Positions 1-10,885 of a DNA stretch of 64,000 nt are shown piece after piece (positions within the stretch are counted from its first letter, which is position 1; every line of letters begins with the position of its first letter). A program made the position numbers and the translations under genes. The stretch comes from Quillaja saponaria (taxonomy: Eukaryota; Streptophyta; Magnoliopsida; Fabales; Quillajaceae): the NCBI GenBank assembly GCA_029379385.1, contig CM055617.1, positions 9,734,001-9,798,000 of the forward strand. Direction: 5' to 3'. The notes below the pieces were generated by a model. The model did no database searches. It was not told where the DNA came from and saw only the letters and a program-made list of their open reading frames with translations.

Positions 1-469
1 CTAAAAAGACTTTTTTGACAAATATTGTAATTATATTTATTTAAATAAAATAATTATTAAAATTCATTTGAGTTTTCATTGTTTTCTATTGGAAAAAGCT
101 TCTTCTTCTTCTTTCTTTTTCCTTTTTTTTTTTTTTTTTTTTTTCAGTTTTTAGGACTCTAAAAAGCTCAAAAATACTTTTTCGTAAACTTTAGAAAATA
201 AAACATTTATTACCAAATAGTTTTATTAAAAAGCTAAACCTAAAAGCTAAACCAAATAGGAGTTATATATATTATATATAAAAATGGCGTACTAAGAAAA
301 TCTTTTTATTTTCTTAAATACCCATACCAGGTTTTAATATTATATAGTTATATTTTGTCATTATTTTATTACAAATAAATAAATATATATATTGTAGTAT
401 TCTCAATTTTAATATCAATAAGATAGTAATTGTTTTAGGACTGTTGATTTATTTTTTATTAAAATTTTT

Positions 470-670
470 CAATATTAATAAATTTATAATTTTTTCAATA
501 ATTATATGTCAATAGTAATGAAGATTGAATTTCTAAATTTTTTTGTTTCATAAATTCCAGATAATAATAATTTTAAAAAAAATTTCTCAAATTAAGAATT
601 AAAATTTTAAGAAATTACTTTGAATTAAAAGAAATATTAAGAGTATAGTTTTCATGATTATAATTAATAT
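470..670 (+). repeat. Dispersed AT-rich repeat, copy 1
   Basis: A roughly 190-bp segment is recognised by a phrase near its start (GTCAATAGTAATGAAGATTG) and an end containing AAATATTAAGAG followed by ATGATTATAAT. Related copies lie at about 790-980, 1765-1945 and 7210-7395. The family is unknown. The copies bracket the damaged PPO block, so they may be remains of one transposon family inserted several times or of a local duplication. Confidence 0.55.
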
Positions 671-675
671 TCTTG

Positions 676-772
676 TTTTAATTTTTAATTTTTAATTTTT
701 AATTTTTAATTTTTTAATTTTTAATTTTTAATTTTTTAATTTTTATTTATTTTTTAATTTTTAATTTTTAGT
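676..772. repeat. TTTTTAATT-type A/T minisatellite
   Basis: About 16 tandem copies of a 6-7 bp unit (TTTTAA / TTTTTAA) run without other sequence. It is a slippage-prone simple repeat between two copies of the dispersed AT-rich repeat. Confidence 0.8.
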
Positions 773-789
773 TTTAAAAAATATTTTTT

Positions 790-980
790 CGATAAGTATA
801 TGTCAATAGTATTGAAGATTGAATTTGTCACTTTTTTTGTTTAATAAATTTCTAATAAGTTTAATATAATTTTAGTTTTTCTCAAATTTATGAATAATTT
901 TTTTTAAAAATAGTATGAATTAAAAAAAAAATATTAAGAGCATATTTTCTATGATTATAATATTTTTATTTTAATTTTCA
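790..980 (+). repeat. Dispersed AT-rich repeat, copy 2
   Basis: It shares the segment around GTCAATAGTATTGAAGATTG and the tail AAATATTAAGAGCAT / ATGATTATAATATTT with copy 1, with many small indels. Confidence 0.55.
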
Positions 981-1764
981 ATTCTTCGATCTGAAGAATT
1001 AAAAAAACATTTACACATAATTTTGTCTTTTTCTAGTTAATTTATCTATTTGTTTATGAATATAAAAGTGATTTAGTGAAAAAAAAAATTGTTTTCCTAT
1101 ATTTATAGGTAAATATCTAATGCATTCCCTAGCTGGGAAAGTTATTATTATTTTTATTTTTTTTTGGGAGAAACTATGCATTTTTTGGATTTGCATGCTC
1201 CCTGGTTAGAACCTCTATAGGGTTCCAATGGTTTGGAATTAAGTAGACTAAAAAAAGACATACAGCCTTAGTGAGAACAGCGCTTTGCAAAATATATGAC
1301 TCATGCTCCTTTAGGTTCTTTAAATTATGTGGGTGGTCCCTAATATTTATAACACTGGTAGTGAAAGGTCGAATTACTAGGAAATAATCAAGCTAGGGCT
1401 ATAGCTATGAGTGCTATAGATGGTCTAGAGAGTGATGGAACTAGATAGATATCATATTCATAGAGTACATACTTATAGATCCAGATATCAATCTAGATCA
1501 TTATAATTGGATTACTAGATCATTTTTTCAGTCATTTTTTGAATGATAAATCATTGCAAAGATCAATTCCCTCAAGAGTACGCTCACCTACTCTACCAAG
1601 TTCTTAAATACCATATATATGAGTCTTTACTATTATATAAATATTTTTTAATTGATTTTACTTCAAATACACTATTTATTTTATTTTTTACTTCTTTCCT
1701 AATTCTTGTTCATTTTAATATTAATAGAATTATAATTATTTTATGACTATTTAATTTTTTTTTT

Positions 1765-1945
1765 GTCCTAATTATTTTCAATATTAATAAATTTATAATT
1801 TTTCAATATATCAATAATAATTAAATTTGAATTTCTCAATTTTTTATTTAAAAGTTACAAAAAAAAAATTGTAAAATTTTAGGAAAAATGTTATGAATTA
1901 AAAGAAATATTAAGAGTGTTGTTTTTATAATTATAATATTTTTGA
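1765..1945 (+). repeat. Dispersed AT-rich repeat, copy 3
   Basis: It shares CAATATTAATAAATTTATAA with copy 1 and the tail GAATTAAAAGAAATATTAAG with the other copies. It is the most diverged copy in its middle. Confidence 0.45.
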
Positions 1946-2284
1946 GTTAATTATTTTTTAATCTTTACTTTTTTTAAATATTAAATATTTATATTATGAA
2001 TTAAATTATTTTCTTTATCTATTTGTTGTTGTAATTAACATGGAGTATTATTTTTCATTAATTAGAACTTCTTGATATGTATCTCTATTGTTTATAAATA
2101 TATATATATATATATTAATATATCAATATTAATACTATTCTAAAAGACATAATACTTTATGGTGTCCTCCAATTTGAACTATTCTTTTGATAATGATATT
2201 TTCTCAAATACCCTATATTTATAATTTCTTATTTTTTTAAGTTACAAGATATTTTTGTCAAATTAGTATATTTGAAAAATAAAA

Positions 2285-4080
2285 CTAATTTTAAAAAAAA
2301 GCTTAATTACACTTTTGGTCTTATAATTTAAATTTGAGTTCACTTTCATTTTTATAGTTTCAATTGTCGCAATTAGATCCCTTTTAGGTTTAATTTAATG
2401 CAATTAGGTCTCTCGTCTAAATTAACATCAACTTGGATGATGTGGCAAATAGAAGATGAGTTGAATAACCCACTTGGTATATTTAATGAATCAGAAATAG
2501 CCACTTGTCTCTTAAAAGTTAAAACCAAACACTTTTGTAAAAATAGAAAAGAAAATAGAAAAATGGTATATTAAAAAAAAGTCTAAAACAAAAAATAAAT
2601 AAAACCTTCTCTTCTCTCCCTCCCCACCCTCACCCGTCCACTGCCAATTCCTCCATAGCCACCATACCTCCACTCATCCATAGCCACCATATTCATTTCT
2701 CCATAACCATCTCACAACTTCAAGATGATCTATTCTGTCTCTCCATCTCTTTTGTTATTTTTTATGGTATTTTTCTGGGGTTAGAAATTTTTTGTTGGGG
2801 GTTGAGTTATTGGGTGATCTGGGTCTGTTAAAAATTGAAAAACCTATATGTATTTGCTTGATTCCTACACCAATTGAATCATTGTTATTAGAATATTGAA
2901 TGCTTTCTCATCATTTTTATTCTTCAAATTTTTATTGAGTATTGTTGAAAATAATAAACTTTATTTTCCTATGATAAATTGTTAGTGGAAGTTAAAAAGG
3001 TGTGAGTTATTTTGATGTAATGGGCTTTGAGAGCTAGTTAATTTCTTATAATAGGTGGCTATATATGATTGTATGCTAGTGGAAGTTTTTTTTTTTTTTT
3101 TTTGGTTAATGTGTAATAAAATTGTAGTAATGGGTTGGAGTCCTTAATGTCTAGGATAATGGGTATTAAAGTGATATTAGTGTATATTTAATTGTGTGAC
3201 TTTAGAGTTGGTATTATGAGTCTTATAAATACCTATTGTATATTTTCAATTTGATAATCAAGAAAGTAAAAATTATTTTTGAGTATTCTAATTTGGTCAT
3301 CATCTTTAATTTGTGTGTTGGACTTAACATATTTCTATCAAATGTTCTTTGCTCCTACTTTTATTCACAACTTCTTAACTCTTACTCCTAAATCATCAAA
3401 TTGTTCTAAGAAACAAGATTATAAACTATAGGACTACCACAAAGTGTAAGGGTGGCAGCCCAAAGTTGAAACCGACGCTGCCTTCCCCAACTAGGCTCAC
3501 AGCTAGACCACCAAGGCTGTTGTTGTTTCCTTTGCCTCCACCAAACCTGTTGTTGCACAAGCACAATAGTTACAGCCTTTCCAATTGGAGTTCATGGTGA
3601 AGATAATATGCAGGGCAGCAGCTGCAAGCCAAAGGCAGGGCTGCTGCACACGGCTGTAAAGCTAAACATACACTTATGGGCTATTACTCACGGTTAGACA
3701 CACACACATACACTGTTGGAAGTCTTGGTTGATGTAAGACTTAAAACAGGCTGTTGCCCTCTAAAACAGGGGATGATGATGACTGCCAAGGGTGCTTCTT
3801 GGCCACCATACACGGCTAGGCAAGGCAAAAGAATAGCAAGAGCAAGGAAGGAAGGAAAGTGATGTTTCTTGAGTGGGTAATCTCTCGGCTGGAACAAGAA
3901 ATAATAAGGTAGAAATTTATAAAGGATGAGCAATGAAGGTGAAGAATGAGGAATATGGGAGAATGGCAACAAGGGGAAAGGAATAAAAAGGAAATAGAAA
4001 GATAAAAGAATATAAGACAAATTAGAAAAAGTAGAGTCAGTCAAAATGTTTAAGAAAATTTGTGATTTGTATTAATCTTT
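2285..4080. other. Gene-free stretch, possible transposon end
   Basis: At 2300-2470 lies a motif series common at the ends of plant non-autonomous Mutator-type elements (ACTTTTGGTC, then CAATTAGGTC). I could not find its inverted partner. A frame of 116 codons on the minus strand (3694-4044) is low-complexity and matches nothing I know. A GC-richer patch at 3450-3680 looks like degraded LTR-type sequence. No supported gene. Confidence 0.4.
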
Positions 4081-4084
4081 AATA

Positions 4085-4860
4085 TACATACGTACACATG
4101 ATAGTAGGTTATGACATTTTCAGACTAATTTCATTACTCAAAGTTATCAATCTTCCCTGAAAGTAAAGTAGATTAATTAGGAGTTTAATTAGGAGTCTAT
4201 GGCTCCCATCTCCATCTTTAAAAATGTCTTTGGTAATTGAAGTTGCAAACCTAGAGGTGTCCGAGTTATTAATAGACAATGTGGGCCTTATTTACTATAA
4301 ATATGGTCCAATGAAATTTGGAATTATTGGCACACGGATCTAATGAGTGATTGGACAATGTCGGGGTGACAAAATGTCAGAAGATTAGGCTAACACAGCA
4401 TTATCTTAATTAATAAATTTTTTTACTATTTCGAGTTTAAAGTGTGAGTCAGAAAAATCAAATTATAGTCTCAGAATTTATATTTTTTATAAAAAGTTTT
4501 GTAATAAGTAGTTAATCACTTGAATATAGTCCCTTTTTCATCTTGTTAATTTAGTAAATTTTAATATATACATACATATTGTATGAGTCAATTGACTTGC
4601 AAAAGTGATTAGTGAATTTCTTAATTCATTTGAGACCTAAACGGCTCAAATATATACATTCATTTTTTTTTATCTCATTCTCTTTATATGGAAAAGAAAA
4701 TAACTGTTTTATTTTTAAAAAAAATATATTGATGTTCTTTTTTCTTTATTATTGGTGAATCTCTCATTATTTTTTTTAGTTCAAATTTGTCTATTTAAAC
4801 TTACTATTAGTTAGAATTTAATAGATTAAAACAAATCATTCTATTAAACAAGACATGAAT
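4085..4860. repeat. Duplicated PPO 3' flank (copy of 7640-8400)
   Basis: This block closely matches about 7640-8400: both contain the phrase TAAAGTAGATTAATTAGGAG, the run ending CATCTCCATCTTT, and the block with GACAATGTGGGCC. In both places it lies immediately beyond the 3' end of a minus-strand PPO sequence. PPO gene and downstream flank were therefore duplicated together as a tandem unit. Confidence 0.85.
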
Positions 4861-4869
4861 GTTGATCAA

Positions 4870-5504
4870 TGAGAAAAAAAAAAAAAAAAACTAACATGAA
4901 TATTGATATCGATGAGAAAAAAACTTTTATCAATAGAAAACAAATTTGTTGTGTAAATTGGTAAAACCCTTGTGCACATATGCATGCGGTGGATTCACAA
5001 AGCTCCCTGTAAACTGTCTTCTTTGAACCACTTTCCGAATCAACCGCATCATTAATATAAACATCAAACTTCACAAACTCATCACTCATCTCTAATTCAA
5101 TCACTTTAACTACTAATATTTCCTCATCCTTTTCTTTCTCCTTCTTGCTCTTCGATTTCCCTAGTCTCTTTACAACACTACTAAACTTTGTGCTCAAAAC
5201 CATAGGAAACTTCATTGTTTTATTCATGAGCTTTGGCTCGATTTTGTGAGGTGTTGGCTTAGCAGCAAGCCTTGGAATATCAACCTTCTCATAATCATAT
5301 CCAAATTTTGTATGATCAAGATTATCTTTAACCTTCACACAAACCAATTCAGTATTCTCGTCATAGAATTCAAAACTCGCATTTAACCAATATGGTTCAT
5401 CAAAATCATGTCCATTTTTGCCTCCTAAAGTTTTTCATGTGTCCCACAAGTGATCAATGTTAGAGTGGTGAGCGTAGAAAATTGGATCTTGAGCAGCCGA
5501 CTAG
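4870..5504 (-). pseudogene. Polyphenol oxidase relic 1 (3' half only)
   Basis: Read on the minus strand this encodes the second half of a PPO. It begins at the SAA-DP segment before the third copper-B histidine (FYAHHSNID) and runs through the DWL domain (GYDYEKVD) and the KFDV domain (KFDVYINDAVDSESG). It is broken in several ways. A TGG tryptophan codon corresponding to DIWK in PPO-A is now a TGA stop. The frame is lost after KKT, just before the conserved TEFAGSF segment. The last 30-odd codons are diverged. The entire copper-A half is missing. The break at about 5504 coincides with the start of LTR-like sequence, so an LTR insertion or later deletion removed the 5' half. It cannot make an active oxidase. 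Confidence 0.93.
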
Positions 5505-5520
5505 GGTTAGAAATTTCATA

Positions 5521-5967
5521 TGTGCGCTGTCATTAATTGTATGGTTTTGTTTTAATAGTAAAACGGGCTTAAGGTTTGGTTCACTTAAGACATGCTAGTA
5601 AAAGCCCATATGGTTTATGTGATCATTTAGGATTGCGCTTAAGCACACTTCTTATATGATTAGACGTGGATTGATAGTAAGTGTAGGTTGAGTGACCTTA
5701 GGAGTCTTTAATGGGAGGACTCTCAAGGTTTTATTTGATAATAAATAGTTAGGTCCCCTATCCTCTCTCAACATATGTATTTTGCCCCATTTAGAGCTGT
5801 CACTGAATACAGAGAGTATGGAAAGGAAGATCTAGCTATATAAGTATTATACTAAGGCATGCTTGATTGAGATTTCACATATTCACTGCTATGGCTCAAT
5901 CAAGTACGAAAACTTTATTATTAATATGTTCTAAATTCTTGTATAAGATCATGTATAATTTATAACA
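5521..5967 (+). mobile_element. Ty1-copia-type LTR in the PPO relic
   Basis: The segment ends in ...ACA two bases before a primer-binding site complementary to initiator tRNA-Met. It has AATAAA/TATA-like sequence and a CTATATAAG box (5836-5845), as expected of an LTR with U3-R-U5 order. The start is placed at a TG near 5521 and could be a few bases off. I see no matching second LTR within the window, so this is a truncated element or one half of one. It abuts the broken PPO relic. Confidence 0.65.
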
Positions 5968-5969
5968 TG

Positions 5970-5980
5970 TGGTATCAGAG
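5970..5980 (+). promoter_or_regulatory. Retrotransposon primer-binding site
   Basis: TGGTATCAGAG is the standard plant retrotransposon minus-strand primer site, complementary to the 3' end of initiator methionine tRNA. It lies two bases after the LTR end, which fixes the LTR orientation as plus. Confidence 0.85.
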
Positions 5981-6329
5981 TTGGATATATATGGATTTAG
6001 AATCCTGAAATTTATTTAATTGACATAAATAATAAGATTCATTTAAGTCAAATTCTCAAACTCAAAAATCAAAACCTTAAATATATGAAATTGAATTCCT
6101 AATGCTAGGGGTTTTGTTCCTATTCAAAATATCTTTAATTTTATAAATTATTTGTATGATTTCATCAACTATAAGTTGAGAAATTTGGATTTTAAGATTT
6201 GGTTTGACATAAAATTAAATTTTAATTTTTAGATTAGAAAAGTTTTGATTTCTTTTTGTTTTGATCTATTATGATCATGGGTTTTGCCTTTATCATGTCT
6301 CTATACTCATTAAAAACTAATTGAATAGG

Positions 6330-7185
6330 GTTACGGTTTGGACACTATAAATAAGATTACGGTTAGGGTACCGTAACTAGGGTTAGTGTATCGTAACTAG
6401 GGTTATAGTATGATAATTAGGGTTAAGGCACGATAACTAGGGTTAGGACACGATTACTAGGGTTATGACACCGTAACTAGGGTTTGGTTACGGTAACTAG
6501 GGTTAAGGTACTGTAATTAGGGCTAAGATACTATAACTTGAGCTACAATACGATAATTAGGATTAGGGTACAGTAACTAGAGTTAAGGTGCAGTAACTAA
6601 GGTTAGGGTATGATAACTAAGGTTAGGGTACGGTAACTAAATTTAGGGTATGGTAGCTAAGGCTATGGTACGGTAATTAGAATTAGGGTACCGTAACCAA
6701 GGTTAAGGTACTGTAACTAAAGTTAAGATTCCATAACCAGGGCTAGGATACCATAACCAGGGTTAATGTACGATAACTTGGGTTAGGGTACGGTAACTAG
6801 TGTTAGGGTACCATAACTAGGATTAAGATACCATAGCTAGGCTTGAGTACGGTAAATAGGTTTTGGATACAGGAACTAGGTTTATAGTATGGAAATTTAT
6901 GTTAGGGTATGGTAACTAGGGTTAGGATACCGTAACTATGGTTTTAGTATTGTAACTAGGGTTAGGATGCCGTAACTTTGGTTGGGGTACCGTAACTGGG
7001 GTTAGGGTACCGTAACTAGTGTTAAGGTATTGTAACTGGGGTTTGGGTACCATAACTAGGGTTTGGGCTCAGTAACTAGGGTTCGGGTACCGTAACTAGG
7101 GTTAAGGTATCGTAATTAATATTAGAATATTGTAATTAGGGTTAGGATACTGTAATCAGAAGTGTGGTTAGGGTATCTTAATTAG
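6330..7185 (+). repeat. 20-bp minisatellite with telomere-like TTAGGG core
   Basis: About 42 tandem copies of a 20-bp unit, consensus near CTAGGGTTAGGGTACCGTAA, with copies 5-30% diverged. The period stays close to 20 throughout. Each unit carries AGGGTTAGGG, resembling the G strand of telomere DNA, and many carry GGTACC. It is not a true plant telomere tract, because the plant unit is 7 bp (TTTAGGG) and not embedded in a 20-bp frame. It follows the LTR and its primer site by about 350 bp, so it may lie in that element's untranslated internal region. Confidence 0.95.
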
Positions 7186-7209
7186 GGGCAGTTTTCTTAA
7201 TTCTTTTCA

Positions 7210-7395
7210 TAGTAATAATTCTATAATTTGTCAATAACATATCAATAGTATTTAAGATTGAATTTCTCAACTTTTTTTATTTAATAAGATATAAATAATT
7301 ATAATTTGAAAATTTAAAATTTTAAAAAAACTTAAAAAGTAGTATAAAAAATATTAAGATTATACTTTTTATGATTATAATATTATTTTGTTTAT
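7210..7395 (+). repeat. Dispersed AT-rich repeat, copy 4
   Basis: It contains ATCAATAGTATTTAAGATTG, then AAAATATTAAGATTATA and ATGATTATAATATT, in the same order as the copies at 0.5-1.9 kb. Confidence 0.5.
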
Positions 7396-7639
7396 TCTTT
7401 TTCTATTTTTTACTATGCACATCAATTATTAATGAGCATATAAGTAAATATCATGAATACTATTCACACACAACGCGGGTGCTGGGAAATTAGTATTTAA
7501 AAATTAAGTAAAGTAAAATGCTCTCATTAATTGAAAGTCAACAAAAGAAAACAAAAATAGTCATTCCCAATGTCTCTTTCTCATCTAATTTCTTCCCCTT
7601 ATCTGAAATTTCCCTCCCAAGCAGCTTATTCTACAAAGA

Positions 7640-8524
7640 CGTAAATCCAATAATGTTTTAGACTAATTCCAAATGTAGATGCCATTACTCAAAGTTATCA
7701 ATCTTCCCCGAATGTAAAGTAGATTAATTAGGAGTCTATGGCTCTCATCTCCATCTTTGAAAATGTCTTTGGTAAGTGAAGTTGCAAAACCAGATGTGTC
7801 CAAGTTAGACACTCAACCTGAATCCCATACAATTTTTTCAAGTCATTAACAGACAATGTGGGCCCCATTTACTATAAACGTGGTCCAATGAAATTTGGAA
7901 TTCGGCACCCGGATCTGATGAGTTATTGGACAATGTGGGGGTGACAAAAAGTCAGAAGATTAGGCTAACAACATTATCCTAATTAATAAATTTATTATTT
8001 TTATTTTTATTATTTTGAGTTTAAATTGTGAGTAGGAAAAATCAAATTATAGTCTGAGAATTTATATTTTTCATAAAAATCTTTATAAATAAATAGAGTT
8101 AATCACATGAATATAGCCTTTTTTGTTCTTCTTAATTTAGTAAAATTATATTAAATTAAATATGCGCATACATTTTGTATGAGTCAATTGACTTGTCAAA
8201 ATTGCTTAATGAATTTCTTATTTCACTTTAGAGCTAAACGGCTCAAATATATACACTCTCTTTTTTATCTCATTGTTTTTATGTGTTAAAGAAAATAACT
8301 GTTTTATTTTTAAGAAAATAAGTTTGTCTATTTAAACTTACTATTATTTAGGATTTTAATAGATTAAAACAAATCATTCTATTAAACATGACATGAATGT
8401 AGATCGAAAAAACTTTTATCAATAGAAAAATAGGATAACAGGCTATATAGTAATAAAAAAATAATACGTACCTACAATATAATGAAATAATAAGTTAAAA
8501 ACAATATTAATTTGTAGCTTGAAT
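7640..8524. repeat. PPO-A 3' flank; source or copy of the 4085-4860 block
   Basis: No gene. This is the downstream flank of PPO-A, duplicated beyond PPO relic 1. Part of it (about 7860-8330) also matches 25190-25660 in reverse complement, beyond the fourth PPO relic. The flank was therefore copied with the genes more than once. Confidence 0.8.
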
Positions 8525-10216
8525 TCAAGAACCATACTCAATTTTGATGCCTCCAATTGTTACAATCCCACTCTTTGGAACCAGAGTCACCATCAAAGTG
8601 TCATCATTATCAACTTCCAACTCCTCCATTAACTCTGTAATTCCGACCCTAAACAAACTTGTTCTGTAATTGGTACCACCCTTATGCACATATGCATGAG
8701 GTAGATTCACAAAGCTCCCGGCAAACTCCGTCTTGTTTGGACCACTTTCAGAATCAACCGCATCATTAACATAAACATCAAACTTCACAAACTCATCAGT
8801 CATCTCTAATTCAATCATTTCAACTATTAATATTTCCTCCTCCTCTTCTTTCTCCTTCTTGCTCCTCGATTTCCCCGGTCTCTTTACAACACTACTAAAC
8901 TTTGTGCTCAAAACCTTGGGAAACTTCATTGTTTTATTCATGAGCTTTAGCTCGATTTTGCGAGGTGTTGGCTTAGCAGCAAGCCATGGAATATCAACCT
9001 TCTCATAATCATATCCAAGATTTGTGTGATCAAGACTGTCTTTAACCTTCACACGAACTAATTCAGCATTCTCGTCATAGAATTCAAAACTTGCATTTAA
9101 CCAATCTGTTTCATCAAAATCATGTCGATTTTTGCCTCCTGAAGTTTTCCATATGTCCCACAAGCGATCAATGTTAGAGTGGTGAGGGTAGAAAATTGGA
9201 TCTCGAGCAGCTGAGTAGAACACCCCCATGTCCTCCCGGTTTGGTGTTCTTGTATCACCGTTCCATCTATGAATTGAATTATGAGGAACAAGCTCAATGG
9301 TACCGGGACCGGGCATTGGTTCATCTCCTGCACGATAAGGAGCTCCTAAAAATAGTGACGCAGTTTTCGAGTTAGACACCATTTGTCGGTACATGATGTT
9401 GAGGTTTATCAAGAGTTGTTGTTGGTCTGTGATGTTGGGATCCATGTTATTAAACTCCAAATCAATCAGTTTTGGCGGTTGATGATTTAGGTTTCGATAC
9501 TTGTCATACAAGGATGAGTTTTGATCTGTAAAAATTTGTGGCATCTGCATACCTTCAAGGGAATCCCAATTCCAAAACGGCAATGCAAAAGTTGTGTCGT
9601 TTAATAACTTTCCCATGATTCTCTCATGAAAATATAAATAAAAACGATGGAAAGGAAAGAAGAGCCAACTACGATGAACATTGATACGTGGATCATAGTC
9701 GTTTTTACCATTGCTATACGCGCCGTAGCAATATGCACAATGAACATTTGCTTGTTGCTTGAAACTACGTGGGTCATCATCAGGCAGGGCTTTCATTAGC
9801 TCAACTGCTTTCCGATATTTGGCTAACTGTGCATCATCCAACAAGTGAGCCGCTCGCCTAATTCGCAGTCCTGTAGTTAATGAAGACGGCCGTGGCAGCT
9901 TGAAATCTATGACGTTACTTTTCGAAACTGGCTTTGGTGGACAACAATTTGTTGCTCGTGCTCCTTTAGGCAACTCAACTGGATGACATTTGGTTGTGTC
10001 AATGACTATAGGCCTTTCGGTGTTTTTGTTGTTGCTCAGACTGTTTGTAAGAGAAAAAGTAGAATAGTAATAAAGTGAAAAGAGGCAAAGGGCTGCACCT
10101 AAGCCAATCACAAAAAGGACACGGTGTTTGCTACAAAACCTCCTTGCAGGTACAAGGAGAGGTTCTTCTTCATCAACCTCCAAGTGATCTGCTTTATTAT
10201 TGGTTTTGTTTGACAT
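8525..10216 (-). CDS. Polyphenol oxidase A, membrane-anchored type (563 aa)
   Basis: A type-3 copper enzyme that oxidises o-diphenols (possibly monophenols) to quinones. Order along the protein: acidic tail with EEEPLL at 16-21, hydrophobic anchor at about 33-50, tyrosinase domain at about 110-350, PPO1_DWL at about 365-420, KFDV domain at about 465-563. Copper A ligands are H159, H181 and H190, with C163 placed to make the thioether bridge to H181. Copper B ligands are H312, H316 and H345/346. It is intronless, and no stop or frameshift is seen. I chose the ATG at 10216: the in-frame extension upstream starts at a TTG, and the same ATG begins the paralogue PPO-B. The usual chloroplast transit peptide and thylakoid signal are absent. 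Poplar PPO13 is a known vacuolar PPO, so a vacuolar or secretory location is inferred. It is about 90% identical by eye to PPO-B. Confidence 0.95.
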   Translation of the reverse strand: MSNKTNNKADHLEVDEEEPLLVPARRFCSKHRVLFVIGLGAALCLFSLYYYSTFSLTNSLSNNKNTERPIVIDTTKCHPVELPKGARATNCCPPKPVSKSNVIDFKLPRPSSLTTGLRIRRAAHLLDDAQLAKYRKAVELMKALPDDDPRSFKQQANVHCAYCYGAYSNGKNDYDPRINVHRSWLFFPFHRFYLYFHERIMGKLLNDTTFALPFWNWDSLEGMQMPQIFTDQNSSLYDKYRNLNHQPPKLIDLEFNNMDPNITDQQQLLINLNIMYRQMVSNSKTASLFLGAPYRAGDEPMPGPGTIELVPHNSIHRWNGDTRTPNREDMGVFYSAARDPIFYPHHSNIDRLWDIWKTSGGKNRHDFDETDWLNASFEFYDENAELVRVKVKDSLDHTNLGYDYEKVDIPWLAAKPTPRKIELKLMNKTMKFPKVLSTKFSSVVKRPGKSRSKKEKEEEEEILIVEMIELEMTDEFVKFDVYVNDAVDSESGPNKTEFAGSFVNLPHAYVHKGGTNYRTSLFRVGITELMEELEVDNDDTLMVTLVPKSGIVTIGGIKIEYGS

Positions 10217-10365
10217 TAGGAAAATTGGGTGATATAAAAATGCAGACAATTAAGAGTTGCTGGCAGAGAAAGCAAGGGAGAGAATGTGGATTAATAAAGC
10301 ATGATATTGGACAAAGAGCATGTTTTGAATATATAAGAAGTCGTGTGGAATTGGTCACGAGGTGG
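10217..10365 (-). promoter_or_regulatory. PPO-A leader and proximal promoter
   Basis: Read on the minus strand, the 140 bases before the start closely match those before PPO-B (21515-21658). Both share a CACACGACT segment, a TTATA/TATATA-type box, CATGCTCTTT, CAATATCATGC-like sequence and TTGTCTGCATTTTT just before the coding region. The retained similarity suggests both genes inherited the same core promoter. PPO-A has TTATATATTC where PPO-B has TTATACCCAC. Confidence 0.6.
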
Positions 10366-10439
10366 AAGCAAATTGTCTTATTTGCGGGAACTAGATTGAA
10401 TCCATTGATCATCTTATCCTTCTACGTGAAAAGTCGTGG

Positions 10440-10885
10440 CTGATTTGGAATAGATGTATGCAAATGTGGAATGTGCAGTGGGTGTCCCCAAACAAAATAA
10501 TGATTAGATTGGAACTTGGCAATCTTTATGCGAGCTAAAGTTCCATGGGCTCTGCTTTTGTATGTGGTCATATGGTCTATTGGCTGGAAAGGAATAGTGT
10601 AGTATTCAAGAATGAAGGGTAAATGGTTCTATAAATGAAATGATAATGAATATTGACTTGGTGGAAGGGAGATAAGAAGAAAAAAGAGGAAACATAATAT
10701 TAAATGGGAACTTCTTGATGATGGCTTCCTTAAATTTAATGTGGATGGTGCTGCACGTGGTAAACTTGGTTCAGCGGGTCTCGGTGTGTCCTTAAAAATA
10801 GTCGAGGTAAAATCATGGCTATATTTTCAGCTACCAAGATCAATTGCTTGTCGGAGTGTTAATGTTCAGATTTCATGAAGGAAAT
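10440..10885 (+). pseudogene. LINE 3' fragment (zf-RVT tail and RNase H)
   Basis: Plus-strand frames give WLERNSVVFKNEG, typical of the end of the zf-RVT region of plant LINEs. About 90 bp later comes LKFNVDGAARGKLGSAGLG, the first strand of the plant LINE RNase H domain. The frames are shifted and contain stops, so this is a dead, 5'-truncated insertion. It lies about 225 bp upstream of the PPO-A start codon. Confidence 0.8.

Larger units (their letters stand above)
1..2280. other. AT-rich gene-free stretch with repeat relics
   Basis: I find no coding region here. The stretch is very AT-rich with short poly-T and poly-A runs. It holds three copies of a dispersed repeat and an A/T minisatellite, listed separately. 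The block at about 1200-1530 has more balanced composition and may be a transposon relic, but no translated frame gives a family I recognise. Confidence 0.6.

Noticed and set aside
1200..1540. Organelle DNA insertion
   Set aside because: Composition is more balanced and some phrases look organelle-like, but no plastid or mitochondrial gene could be read in any frame.
3694..4044. 116-codon membrane-like protein on the minus strand
   Set aside because: Leucine/phenylalanine richness comes from pyrimidine-rich DNA. It ends in a CA microsatellite and has no recognised domain.
6330..7185. Internal telomere tract
   Set aside because: The period is 20 bp, not the 7-bp plant repeat, and copies are too diverged. 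Called a minisatellite with a telomere-like core instead.
10217..10249. Longer PPO-A start (11 extra residues) beginning at 10249
   Set aside because: The codon is TTG, not ATG. The same extension in PPO-B also begins with TTG, while both genes share an ATG at 10216 and 21659.
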